DNA from: Myxococcales bacterium
GTDB taxonomy: Bacteria > Myxococcota_A > Bradymonadia > UBA7976 > UBA1532
Length of the DNA stretch: 6,168 nucleotides
Direction: 5' to 3'
Assembly: GCA_020633555.1 (NCBI GenBank)
Contig: JACKDL010000065.1
Location: forward strand, 1 to 6,168
Below the pieces are notes generated by a model that made no database searches, had not been told where the DNA came from, and was given only the letters and a program-made list of their open reading frames with translations. A program made the position numbers and the translations under genes. Positions 1 to 5,198 of the stretch are shown piece after piece (positions within the stretch are counted from its first letter, which is position 1; every line of letters starts with the position of its first letter).

Positions 1-61
1 CGCCGATCTGAGCAACGACCGGGCCTTCGCCGAGGCCGTCCTGCACGTCGCCGGCCACTGA
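1..61 (+). CDS. 3' end of an unidentified plus-strand gene (partial)
   Basis: Only the last 19 codons and a TGA stop at 59-61 are in the window. They read ADLSNDRAFAEAVLHVAGH in the frame that starts at base 2. Nearly every third codon position is G or C, as in the clear genes of this window, which is why I take it as real coding sequence. The fragment is too short for a family assignment and has no diagnostic motif. The gene converges on parB, whose stop is about 240 bp away on the other strand, and a strong hairpin begins 7 bases after its stop codon. Confidence 0.6.
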   Translation, partial: ADLSNDRAFAEAVLHVAGH

Positions 62-67
62 GCCGGA

Positions 68-95
68 GCGCGGCGCGCTTCCCTGCGCGCCGCGC
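68..95 (+). terminator. Perfect 11-bp GC hairpin, likely terminator of the left-hand gene
   Basis: Bases 68-78 (GCGCGGCGCGC) are the exact reverse complement of 85-95, with a 6-base loop (79-84). The stem is entirely G-C and starts 7 bases after the TGA at 59-61. What follows is a C-rich run (about 97-108) rather than a T-run, so it is not a classical intrinsic terminator. A stem this stable directly after a stop codon fits a U-tract-less terminator or an mRNA 3'-end stabiliser. The termination role is inferred; the inverted repeat is directly visible. Confidence 0.55.
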
Positions 96-143
96 GCCCC
101 CTCCCCCCAAACCAGGACGTCACCGTGACCGCCGCGCCGGTAT

Positions 144-168
144 GGCGTGACCGTTGGCCTGTCACACC
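144..168. repeat. Imperfect inverted repeat with GTGAC half-sites
   Basis: GGCGTGAC at 144-151 faces GTCACACC at 161-168 across a 9-base spacer, with 7 of 8 positions complementary. A second, compact inverted pair, GTCAC-C-GTGAC, lies at 119-129. This looks like a protein-binding operator layout, but no promoter or divergent gene start lies next to it, so any function is unproven. Confidence 0.25.
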
Positions 169-301
169 CTCAAAGTCCTGAATTTGTTGAGTTTTTGTCG
201 AGAAGGTCGTTTTGGGCGGGTTGAGACGCCCAGGGGTCGACCAGGCCCTTCTTTTTGGCGGAGATGGACGGTTTTAAATGAAGTGGAATGTGAGCTTTGC
301 T

Positions 302-1231
302 CTACTTCCCCTCGAGGCTGAGCAGCAGGTCCACCAGGCGGTCGAGCTCGGCCCGGCTGTGGAACCGGATCTCGATGCGGCCGCGATCCCCCTTCCGTCG
401 GAAGCTGAGCGGCGCGCCCAGGGCGGTGCGGAGCCGATCCTCGAGCGCAGCATCGTCCGGTGAGCGGACCGGCTCCGCGGTCGGCGCCCCGTCCCCATCC
501 ACCGCGAGGTCCTCGTCGGCCACCGGCGCGGGCTGAGTCTTGGCCGCTCGGGCGGCCTTTTCGGTGTCGCGCACCGTCCAGCCTTCGTCCACCGCGGCGT
601 GGGCCAGCCGGATGCGCTCGTCATCATCGGGCGCCTGCAGCAGGGCCCGCGCGTGGCCCGCGCTGAGCTCTCCGGTGAGCATGAGGGCCTGCACCGGCGT
701 GGGGAGCTTGAGCAGGCGCATCGAGTTGGTGACGGCGACGCGGCTCTTCCCCACCCGGCGGGCGATCTGCTCCTGGGTCAGCTCGTAGGTCTGCGCCAGG
801 TGCTGGTAGGCCTGGGCCTCCTCGATGGGATCCAGGTCCTCCCGCTGGATGTTCTCGACGAGCGCCAGCTCGTAGGCCTGGGCCTCGGTGGCTTCGCGCA
901 CGAGGACGGGCACCGAGGTGAGACCCGCCAGCTGCGCGGCCCGGAAGCGGCGCTCGCCCGCGATGATGACGTAGCGGTCGGGCTCGCTGGCGTGGCGCAC
1001 CAGGATGGGCTGGAGGATGCCGTTCACCTGGATGCTGTCGGCCAGCTCGCGGAGGGGCACCTCGGCGAACTGCGTCCGCGGCTGGGTGGTCGCCAGGATC
1101 TGGCCGACGGACACCGTCATGGGGCCCGAGGGGGGTGCGCTCGCCCCGTCCCTGCTGGACGGGTTGGGGTCGTCGGTGGGGATCAGGGCAGAGAGGCCCC
1201 GGCCCAGGCGGCGGGTCGCGGGCGGCTTCAT
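302..1231 (-). CDS. parB: ParB/Spo0J chromosome-partitioning protein
   Basis: This 309-residue protein is a CTP-dependent DNA clamp that loads at parS, spreads, and helps segregate the origin region with ParA. Landmarks in order are: the N-terminal ParA-interaction motif LGRGLSALIP (residues 9-18); a short linker; the ParB/Srx-like domain from about 39, with GERRFRA (92-98) and ENIQRED (126-132), the conserved CTP-binding boxes; the helix-turn-helix parS-reading region (about 151-176); an acidic, Pro-rich linker (about 238-268); and the C-terminal dimerisation domain ending in LLLSLEGK. I chose the ATG at 1231 because the LGRGL motif sits right after it and because it overlaps the parA stop as ATGA, with a GGAGG ribosome site at 1236-1240. 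A longer in-frame extension to 1579 reads through parA in a shadow frame and is low-complexity. The family assignment is secure. Confidence 0.97.
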   Translation of the reverse strand: MKPPATRRLGRGLSALIPTDDPNPSSRDGASAPPSGPMTVSVGQILATTQPRTQFAEVPLRELADSIQVNGILQPILVRHASEPDRYVIIAGERRFRAAQLAGLTSVPVLVREATEAQAYELALVENIQREDLDPIEEAQAYQHLAQTYELTQEQIARRVGKSRVAVTNSMRLLKLPTPVQALMLTGELSAGHARALLQAPDDDERIRLAHAAVDEGWTVRDTEKAARAAKTQPAPVADEDLAVDGDGAPTAEPVRSPDDAALEDRLRTALGAPLSFRRKGDRGRIEIRFHSRAELDRLVDLLLSLEGK

Positions 1232-2031
1232 GGGGCCTCCGGGCGGTGGTCGCGGCGGATGTCGGGGTGCTTGGCGAGCAGGGCCTGAGCCAGCCGGCGA
1301 TAGGCCCGGGCCCCCCGCGAGGTCTGGTCGTACTGGTGAATGGACCGCCCGAACGAGGGGCTCTCGGACAGCCGGACGTTGCGCGGGATCTGGACGTCGA
1401 AGACCTGCGCGCCGAAGAACTCGCGGGCCTCCTGGGCCACCTGGTGGGCCAGGTTCGTCCGGGCGTCGAACATGGTCAGCAGGATGCCCTCGATCACCAG
1501 GTCGGGGTTCAGGCGGCGTTGGATGAGCTGGATGGTGCGCGTGAGCTGCGACAGCCCCTCGAGGGCGTAGTACTCGCACTGAAGCGGGATGAGCGCAGCG
1601 TTCGCGGCCGTCAGCGCGTTCAAGGTGAGCAGGCCCAGGCTGGGGGGGCAGTCGATGATGACCACCGCCGGCGGGCTCTGGACTCGGTCGAGGGCCTCCT
1701 TCAGGCGGTACTCGCGGGCCACCGCGTCCACAAGCTCCACCTCGGCGCCGAACAGCTCGGTGTTGGCCGGGAGGACCCGCAGGTGGTCGACGTCGGGCAC
1801 GGGGAGGGCCACGTCGTCCACCTCGGCCAGCCCGATGAGGGTGTGGTAGATGCCGTGACGGATGTTGCGGGGGTCCAGGCCCAGGCCCGAGGTGGCGTTG
1901 CCCTGGGGATCAATGTCCACCAGGAGGGTCTCGACGCCCTCCATGGCCAGCCCGGCGGCGAGGTTGACGGCGGTGGTGGTCTTGCCGACCCCGCCCTTCT
2001 GATTCGAGATGCAGATCGTGTAGGGGTGCAT
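1228..2031 (-). CDS. parA: ParA/Soj chromosome-partitioning ATPase
   Basis: This 267-residue Walker-type ATPase dimerises on ATP, binds DNA non-specifically and moves ParB-parS complexes. From the ATG at 2031, the deviant Walker A KGGVGKTT with its signature lysine is at residues 12-19. The A' motif LLVDIDPQGN is at 36-45, and Walker B IIDCPP at 125-130. The later LSESPSFG block is typical of Soj. It lacks the N-terminal HTH of plasmid P1-type ParA, so it is the short chromosomal type. A GTG at 2106 would give 292 residues, but the added 25 begin MFHVKQ, which is simply the parS site translated. Family members start about 10 residues before NQKGG, as the ATG at 2031 does, though that ATG has no good ribosome site. 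The stop overlaps the parB start (ATGA, 1228-1231). Function is secure; the start is moderately so. Confidence 0.96.
   Translation of the reverse strand: MHPYTICISNQKGGVGKTTTAVNLAAGLAMEGVETLLVDIDPQGNATSGLGLDPRNIRHGIYHTLIGLAEVDDVALPVPDVDHLRVLPANTELFGAEVELVDAVAREYRLKEALDRVQSPPAVVIIDCPPSLGLLTLNALTAANAALIPLQCEYYALEGLSQLTRTIQLIQRRLNPDLVIEGILLTMFDARTNLAHQVAQEAREFFGAQVFDVQIPRNVRLSESPSFGRSIHQYDQTSRGARAYRRLAQALLAKHPDIRRDHRPEAP
1236..1240 (-). promoter_or_regulatory. Ribosome binding site of parB
   Basis: The minus strand reads GGAGG followed by CCCC and then the ATG at 1231. It is a full Shine-Dalgarno core, lying inside the parA coding end. It supports the short parB start and allows independent initiation besides coupling to parA. 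Confidence 0.6.
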
Positions 2032-2033
2032 GG

Positions 2034-2055
2034 AGGGGTGATAGCACAGCCCCCT
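2034..2055 (-). other. Small inverted repeat just upstream of the parA ATG
   Basis: AGGGG (2034-2038) is complementary to CCCCT (2051-2055) across 12 bases, and ends 2 bases before the chosen parA start codon. A folded leader here could limit initiation, and the region has no clear Shine-Dalgarno. The stem is only 5 bp and a competing CCCC-T-GGGG fold overlaps it, so this is weak. Confidence 0.15.
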
Positions 2056-2089
2056 GGGGTTGGGGAGTCCGTGCGAGGGCGCCGGGAGT

Positions 2090-2105
2090 TGTTTCACGTG
2101 AAACA
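2090..2105. promoter_or_regulatory. parS: parS centromere site 1 (perfect 16-bp palindrome)
   Basis: The sequence TGTTTCACGTGAAACA matches the canonical bacterial parS consensus at all 16 positions. It lies in the 96-bp gap between rsmG (stop 2128) and the parA ATG (2031), within the system that reads it. ParB binds here through its HTH and then spreads as a CTP-loaded clamp. The site may also influence parAB transcription through ParB occupancy, which is an inference. Confidence 0.97.
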
Positions 2106-2127
2106 CCCGGTGGCGGCGGCCTCCCGA

Positions 2128-2739
2128 TCAGGCTGTGGTGGGCTCCCAGCGCTCGACTCGGAGCGACCGGCCGAGCGACGGGTAGTCTACGGCCTGCTGC
2201 TGTTGCCAGCCGGGCAGCGTCAGGGGCGGGCGATCCTCCGCAAGCATGCGGAGCACCGCCATGGGCCGCGCACCCGCGAGCGCGAGGGTGGGCCACTCAG
2301 CGGGCGATACCACGGCCCGGCTGACGATCTGAAAAGGCGCCGGGATGGACACCGGCCAGCGGGCGCGGTGCAGCTGCACCTTGTGAAGGCCGATGGCCCC
2401 AGCGGTGGAGCGCAAGAAGGCGACGCGCTTAACGCGGGGCTCCACGAGCACCACGGGGCGCTCGGGATCCAGGCAGGCTACGAGCAGTCCGGGTACACCG
2501 TTGCCGGTCCCGACGTCCACCAAGGGCACCTGCGGGATGAGGCACTGCCGGACCGCCAAGGCGTCGAGGGCGTCGTTGGCCCAGGGGTCCTTCAGGGTGG
2601 CTGGGCCCGACAGGTTGTGGACCCGAGCCCACTGCGCCCGCACGTCGAAGTACTGCGCCAGGCGAGCGTGGGCGGACGGGCCGTCCAGGGGGGTCAAGCC
2701 TGCGGCTGCGCTGAGCGCCTGGAAGGCCTCGAAGTTCAT
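2128..2739 (-). CDS. rsmG: RsmG (GidB) 16S rRNA 7-methylguanosine methyltransferase
   Basis: This 203-residue protein is close to the usual RsmG length. RsmG uses SAM to methylate N7 of G527 (E. coli numbering) in the 530 loop of 16S rRNA. Visible landmarks are HNLSG (41-45), corresponding to the family's N-L-T region; the SAM-binding loop VDVGTGNGVPG (74-84); the acidic strand end LVEP (98-101); KRVAFLR (104-110); and VSRAV (139-143). It is divergent: the usual LLDS is LVEP, and the late lysine of the ALKG segment appears as arginine in VLRML. Position immediately upstream of parA and parB is the classical RsmG context and supports the call. The ATG overlaps the stop of the upstream lipoprotein gene as ATGA (2736-2739). 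No Shine-Dalgarno is visible, so translational coupling is likely. Confidence 0.92.
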   Translation of the reverse strand: MNFEAFQALSAAAGLTPLDGPSAHARLAQYFDVRAQWARVHNLSGPATLKDPWANDALDALAVRQCLIPQVPLVDVGTGNGVPGLLVACLDPERPVVLVEPRVKRVAFLRSTAGAIGLHKVQLHRARWPVSIPAPFQIVSRAVVSPAEWPTLALAGARPMAVLRMLAEDRPPLTLPGWQQQQAVDYPSLGRSLRVERWEPTTA

Positions 2740-3230
2740 CGGCCGGCCGTGCAGTCGGCGGCGGCCAGCTCGGCCTCGAACACCAAGGTGACCTCAAAGA
2801 CCGCCTCTTGGTCGTCCACGTCAGCGGTCAAGGTGAGCGGGAGCGGAGGGTCGCCCTCGAGGAACCGGCAATTCGACGGGGTGCCGGGCAGCTCGGCCAC
2901 CTGCGCGGCGCAGGCGGCGGCGTCGCCGGTCTGACCCCACTCCACCAGGACGGCCCGCCGATCGGGCGGCGGCGTGGTGGGGAGTCCCCAGGTGCCGCTC
3001 CCGGTGGGTCCCGGGGCCAAGGTGAGGCCGGCCGCGTCGGTCAGGCGCAGGTTCAGGTCCTGCTCCTCATGGTCGGCCAGAGCCAGCTTCAGGTACCAGC
3101 GGTCGCTGCCGTCGGGCTGACAGACCCCCAGGGCTTCGACCACGGGGGGGCTGTTCTCTACGGTGACCACCTCACTGCAGCCGCCGGCCGCCCACAGGAG
3201 GGTGAGGGCGGCGGAGGTCGAGCGGTTCAT
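2736..3230 (-). CDS. Small predicted lipoprotein of unknown function
   Basis: This 164-residue protein has no family I recognise. It starts with a short signal peptide: basic MNR, then a hydrophobic segment (about 7-15), then AGGC with Cys18 as the likely lipidated residue. The -3 residue is Ala rather than the commoner Leu, so the lipobox is acceptable but not perfect. The mature part begins with a NSPPVVEALGV segment, like the start of Ig-like or cadherin-like domains on surface lipoproteins. It has many beta-prone stretches and four further cysteines (37, 107, 121, 160), enough for two disulfides. An acidic DVDDQEAVFEVTLVF segment lies near the end. The start has a good AGGAG at 3236-3240. 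Both ends overlap neighbours as ATGA (suhB stop at 3227-3230, rsmG start at 2736-2739), so it belongs to the operon. It probably acts in the periplasm or on the outer membrane. Confidence 0.8.
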   Translation of the reverse strand: MNRSTSAALTLLWAAGGCSEVVTVENSPPVVEALGVCQPDGSDRWYLKLALADHEEQDLNLRLTDAAGLTLAPGPTGSGTWGLPTTPPPDRRAVLVEWGQTGDAAACAAQVAELPGTPSNCRFLEGDPPLPLTLTADVDDQEAVFEVTLVFEAELAAADCTAGR

Positions 3231-4030
3231 CGAGGCTCCTTTCGGTTGGCTTGGCAGAGGCGGGCCAGCAGGTGTGGGTGGAGGGCCGGGCCGGCGGCGA
3301 GGGCGCGACCTGTGGACAGGTCCAACGGCCCGCCGGCCAGATCCGTCACTCGCCCGCCGGCCTCGGCGACGAGCAGCGCGCCGGCGGCCAGATCCCAGGG
3401 CTTCAGGCGGTCCTCCCAGTAGCCATCAAACCACCCCGCGGCCACCGCGGCCAGATCGAGAGCGGCAGAGCCCGCCCGGCGCATGCCTTGCGCCACGGTG
3501 AGGGCCGCGCCGAAGCGATCGAGGTTGTTGTCGGGGTTGGTGTGCCGGTCGTACGGGAAGCCCGTGGCCAGGAGCGCGCGGTCCAGGCGGTCGACGGCGG
3601 TGACCTGGAGGCGTTGTCCGTCACGCCAGGCGCCCCCGCCACGGGTGGCCCAGAAGGTCCAGCGGCGCAGGGGTTCATGGATCACCCCCACCGCCAGCCC
3701 CTGCGCGTCCGCCAGCGCGATGGAGACGCAGAAGTGGGGGAAGCCGTGGGCGAAGTTGGTGGTGCCGTCCAGGGGGTCGACGAACCAGGTCCGGTCGCCG
3801 GCGTGCTCGGTGCCCTCGCCGCTGCCTTCCTCGGCCACGATGTGATCGGCGGGGAAGCTCTGGGCGAGGGTCTGCACGATCTTCGCCTCGGCAGCCAGGT
3901 CCACCTCGGTCACCAAGTCCACGGCGCCTTTATAGGCGGGGGTGACCCCTTGGTCCCAGCGGGCGGCGATGATGCGGCCGGCCTGCTCAGCGGCGTGGCG
4001 GGCGACGGCCAACTCGGCAGCGAAGGTCAT
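3227..4030 (-). CDS. suhB: Inositol monophosphatase family protein (SuhB-like)
   Basis: This 267-residue protein matches the usual IMPase/SuhB length. The family are Mg2+-dependent phosphomonoesterases; in bacteria SuhB also works as an rRNA transcription factor, while other members act on histidinol phosphate, fructose-1,6-bisphosphate or PAP. The metal-binding residues are visible: Glu67 in AEEGSG, Asp85 and Asp88 in DPLDGTTNF (85-93), and Asp213 in WDLAAG (212-217). The N-terminal part has the K-x-x-V-D-L-V-T-E-V-D signature (34-44) of true IMPases. Catalysis therefore looks intact. The substrate cannot be read from sequence, so suhB is the best general label rather than a proven orthologue. 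The ATG at 4030 directly precedes the family start; upstream in-frame sequence is a shadow of the hydrolase gene. It has no strong ribosome site. Its stop overlaps the lipoprotein start (ATGA). Confidence 0.9.
   Translation of the reverse strand: MTFAAELAVARHAAEQAGRIIAARWDQGVTPAYKGAVDLVTEVDLAAEAKIVQTLAQSFPADHIVAEEGSGEGTEHAGDRTWFVDPLDGTTNFAHGFPHFCVSIALADAQGLAVGVIHEPLRRWTFWATRGGGAWRDGQRLQVTAVDRLDRALLATGFPYDRHTNPDNNLDRFGAALTVAQGMRRAGSAALDLAAVAAGWFDGYWEDRLKPWDLAAGALLVAEAGGRVTDLAGGPLDLSTGRALAAGPALHPHLLARLCQANRKEPR
3236..3240 (-). promoter_or_regulatory. Ribosome binding site of the lipoprotein gene
   Basis: AGGAG lies 5 bases upstream of the ATG at 3230 on the minus strand, inside the end of the phosphatase gene. 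It supports the chosen start of the lipoprotein. Most other genes in this operon lack a visible site and rely on overlapping stop and start codons. Confidence 0.55.
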
Positions 4031-4056
4031 TCGGGTTCTCGTTTCACGTGAAACAT
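4027..4056 (-). CDS. Possible 9-codon leader ORF formed by parS site 2
   Basis: An ATG at 4056-4054 opens MFHVKREPE and stops with TGA at 4029-4027. That TGA overlaps the suhB ATG (4030-4028) as ATGA, the same junction type used by real genes in this operon. Its first codons are the parS palindrome. There is no Shine-Dalgarno in front of it and it is very short, so it may be chance. If translated, it would couple ribosomes onto suhB. Confidence 0.2.
   Translation of the reverse strand: MFHVKREPE
4040..4055. promoter_or_regulatory. parS: parS centromere site 2 (15 of 16 consensus)
   Basis: The sequence CGTTTCACGTGAAACA keeps the full 14-bp palindrome GTTTCACGTGAAAC (4041-4054) and differs from the consensus only at its first base. 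It sits in the 58-bp gap between the serine hydrolase stop (4089) and the suhB start (4030). It lies 1950 bp from site 1, centre to centre. Being intergenic rather than inside a gene argues that it is selected as a ParB site. Confidence 0.93.
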
Positions 4057-4088
4057 GGTGCGCGGTCAACGGCGCCGTGCCCAGCCGG

Positions 4089-5198
4089 TCAAGCGGGCCG
4101 AGGATGGGCGTCGAGCAGGGCCCAGGCCAGGTCGTGCAAGCGGGGCCGGAACGGGCGGTGGCGGTCGTTCGCGCGGGAGGGCGACACCCGGTTGGTGAGC
4201 AGCACCATGCAGACATCGCGCCCCACGTCCATCCAGATGGAGGTGCCGGTGAAGCCCAGGTGGCCCATGCTGGGGCGCTGGAACCGATGACCCGACGTCG
4301 AGGCCCCTGGCGTCGGCGTGTCCCAGCCCAGCGTGAAGCTGCCTTGGGGGTGGCCCCAGCGGCTATCCAGCACACTGCGCGCAAGAACACCATCCACGCC
4401 GGGGAGCTCGCCGTCGCCCCGCACGGCCGCCAGCCAGGCGCGGGCCGCCGACAGGGTGGTGTCCAGGGTCCCGAACAGGCCGGCGTGGCCCGCGACGCCG
4501 CCCAAGACCCAGGTGTTGTCGTCGTGCACCTCGCCGCGCAGCAGGCGCCCCCGCCAGGGGCACTGCTCGGTGGGCGCATACCCCTGCCCGTCATCCCCCA
4601 CGGGCAGCGGCCTGAAGTGCAGGGCCTGCGCGCCATGGCCCGGCAGGGTCGGCCAGACCTCCGCCAAGGGGCGGTCGAGGCGCTCGCAGAGCCACTCGAG
4701 CGTGAGGAAGCCCAGGTCGCTGTAGGTCTCGCGCTGCCCCGGATCGGCCTCCAGCGGGGTCCGGGCCAGCATGCGCCGCACGGCGGCGCGGGCGAAGTCA
4801 CCCGGCTGCCCGTGGCGGGCGGCCCCCTGGAGCCCCTGGTGATAGGGGCGCCAGGCCGGGAGGCCCGTCGAGTGGGTGAGCAGGCGCCAGATCGGGCAAG
4901 TCCGCCACCGGGGGTCGGTGAGCTCGGGCAGGACGGCGGCCACCGGGCCGTGCAGGTCGAGCTTCCCCTGCGTGGCCAGGCGCAGCGCCCAGGTGACCGT
5001 GGTCAGGGGCTTCGTCAGGGAGGCCAGATCGAACCGGGTGGTGGGCCCGCACGCGGGAGCGCCCGCCTCGGGGCCCTCCCGGCCGGCGAACCACCGCCAA
5101 CGCTGCTCGCCACGCTGCACCGCGAAGGCCAGGGCCGGGGCGACGCCCTCGGCGACGGCGCTGCGCAGCGCGTCCTGGATGCGGTGCGGGCTAGCCAA
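4089..5198 (-). CDS. Serine hydrolase, class C beta-lactamase-like (COG1680)
   Basis: This 369-residue protein has the penicillin-binding/class C beta-lactamase fold signatures. The SxxK box is S60-L-T-K63 in the segment FDLASLTKPLT. The YxN-type second motif is Y159-S-D161 (YSDLGF). The third box is H313-L-G in GHLGFTGTS (312-320). LLTHSTGLP (106-114) and the GEVHDDNTWVLGGVAGHAGLFG stretch (222-243, quoted by its ends) are typical of this hydrolase group, which includes D-Ala-D-Ala peptidases and esterases. I see no signal peptide, so the enzyme may be cytoplasmic. The neighbouring LD-carboxypeptidase suggests a part in muropeptide recycling, which is an inference; I would not call it an antibiotic-resistance gene. 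The start is a TTG (5198-5196), overlapping the ldcA stop by 8 bases. No alternative ATG occurs before residue 143, and the ribosome site is poor. Confidence 0.88.
   Translation of the reverse strand: MASPHRIQDALRSAVAEGVAPALAFAVQRGEQRWRWFAGREGPEAGAPACGPTTRFDLASLTKPLTTVTWALRLATQGKLDLHGPVAAVLPELTDPRWRTCPIWRLLTHSTGLPAWRPYHQGLQGAARHGQPGDFARAAVRRMLARTPLEADPGQRETYSDLGFLTLEWLCERLDRPLAEVWPTLPGHGAQALHFRPLPVGDDGQGYAPTEQCPWRGRLLRGEVHDDNTWVLGGVAGHAGLFGTLDTTLSAARAWLAAVRGDGELPGVDGVLARSVLDSRWGHPQGSFTLGWDTPTPGASTSGHRFQRPSMGHLGFTGTSIWMDVGRDVCMVLLTNRVSPSRANDRHRPFRPRLHDLAWALLDAHPRPA

Larger units (their letters stand above)
62..301. other. Convergent intergenic region without a recognisable gene
   Basis: This gap lies between the plus-strand gene ending at 61 and the parB stop at 302. 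It holds the 68-95 hairpin, then four GTGAC/GTCAC pentamers within 119-165, then a stretch (about 171-300) visibly richer in A/T than the genes around it. I see no ORF with coding character, no tRNA and no sequence I can match to a known structured RNA. Candidate weak hairpins are GGGCG 214-218 with CGCCC 227-231, and GAGC/GCTC just after the parB stop (about 292-302). Neither is followed by a T-run on the parB strand, so no clear parB terminator is visible. Confidence 0.5.

Noticed and set aside
96..116. G-quadruplex potential on the minus strand opposite the C-runs
   Set aside because: Only two substantial G-runs are present, not four tracts, so a stable quadruplex is not supported.
1232..1579. 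N-terminal extension of ParB by 116 residues
   Set aside because: It overlaps the parA coding region in a different frame and is Pro/Arg low-complexity. The LGRGL motif marks the real N terminus just after 1231.
1135..2934. A 599-codon plus-strand open frame across parB, parA and rsmG
   Set aside because: It is antisense to three genes identified by conserved motifs. Its translation is rich in G, R and P with no domain, as expected from the complement of GC-rich genes.
3308..3320. TGTGGACAG resembling a DnaA box
   Set aside because: It is a single imperfect match inside suhB coding sequence, with no cluster of boxes or AT-rich unwinding region. It does not support oriC in this window.
4031..4801. 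N-terminal extension of the SuhB-like protein by 257 residues
   Set aside because: The extension runs in a shadow frame inside the serine hydrolase gene. The family's N terminus aligns with the ATG at 4030.
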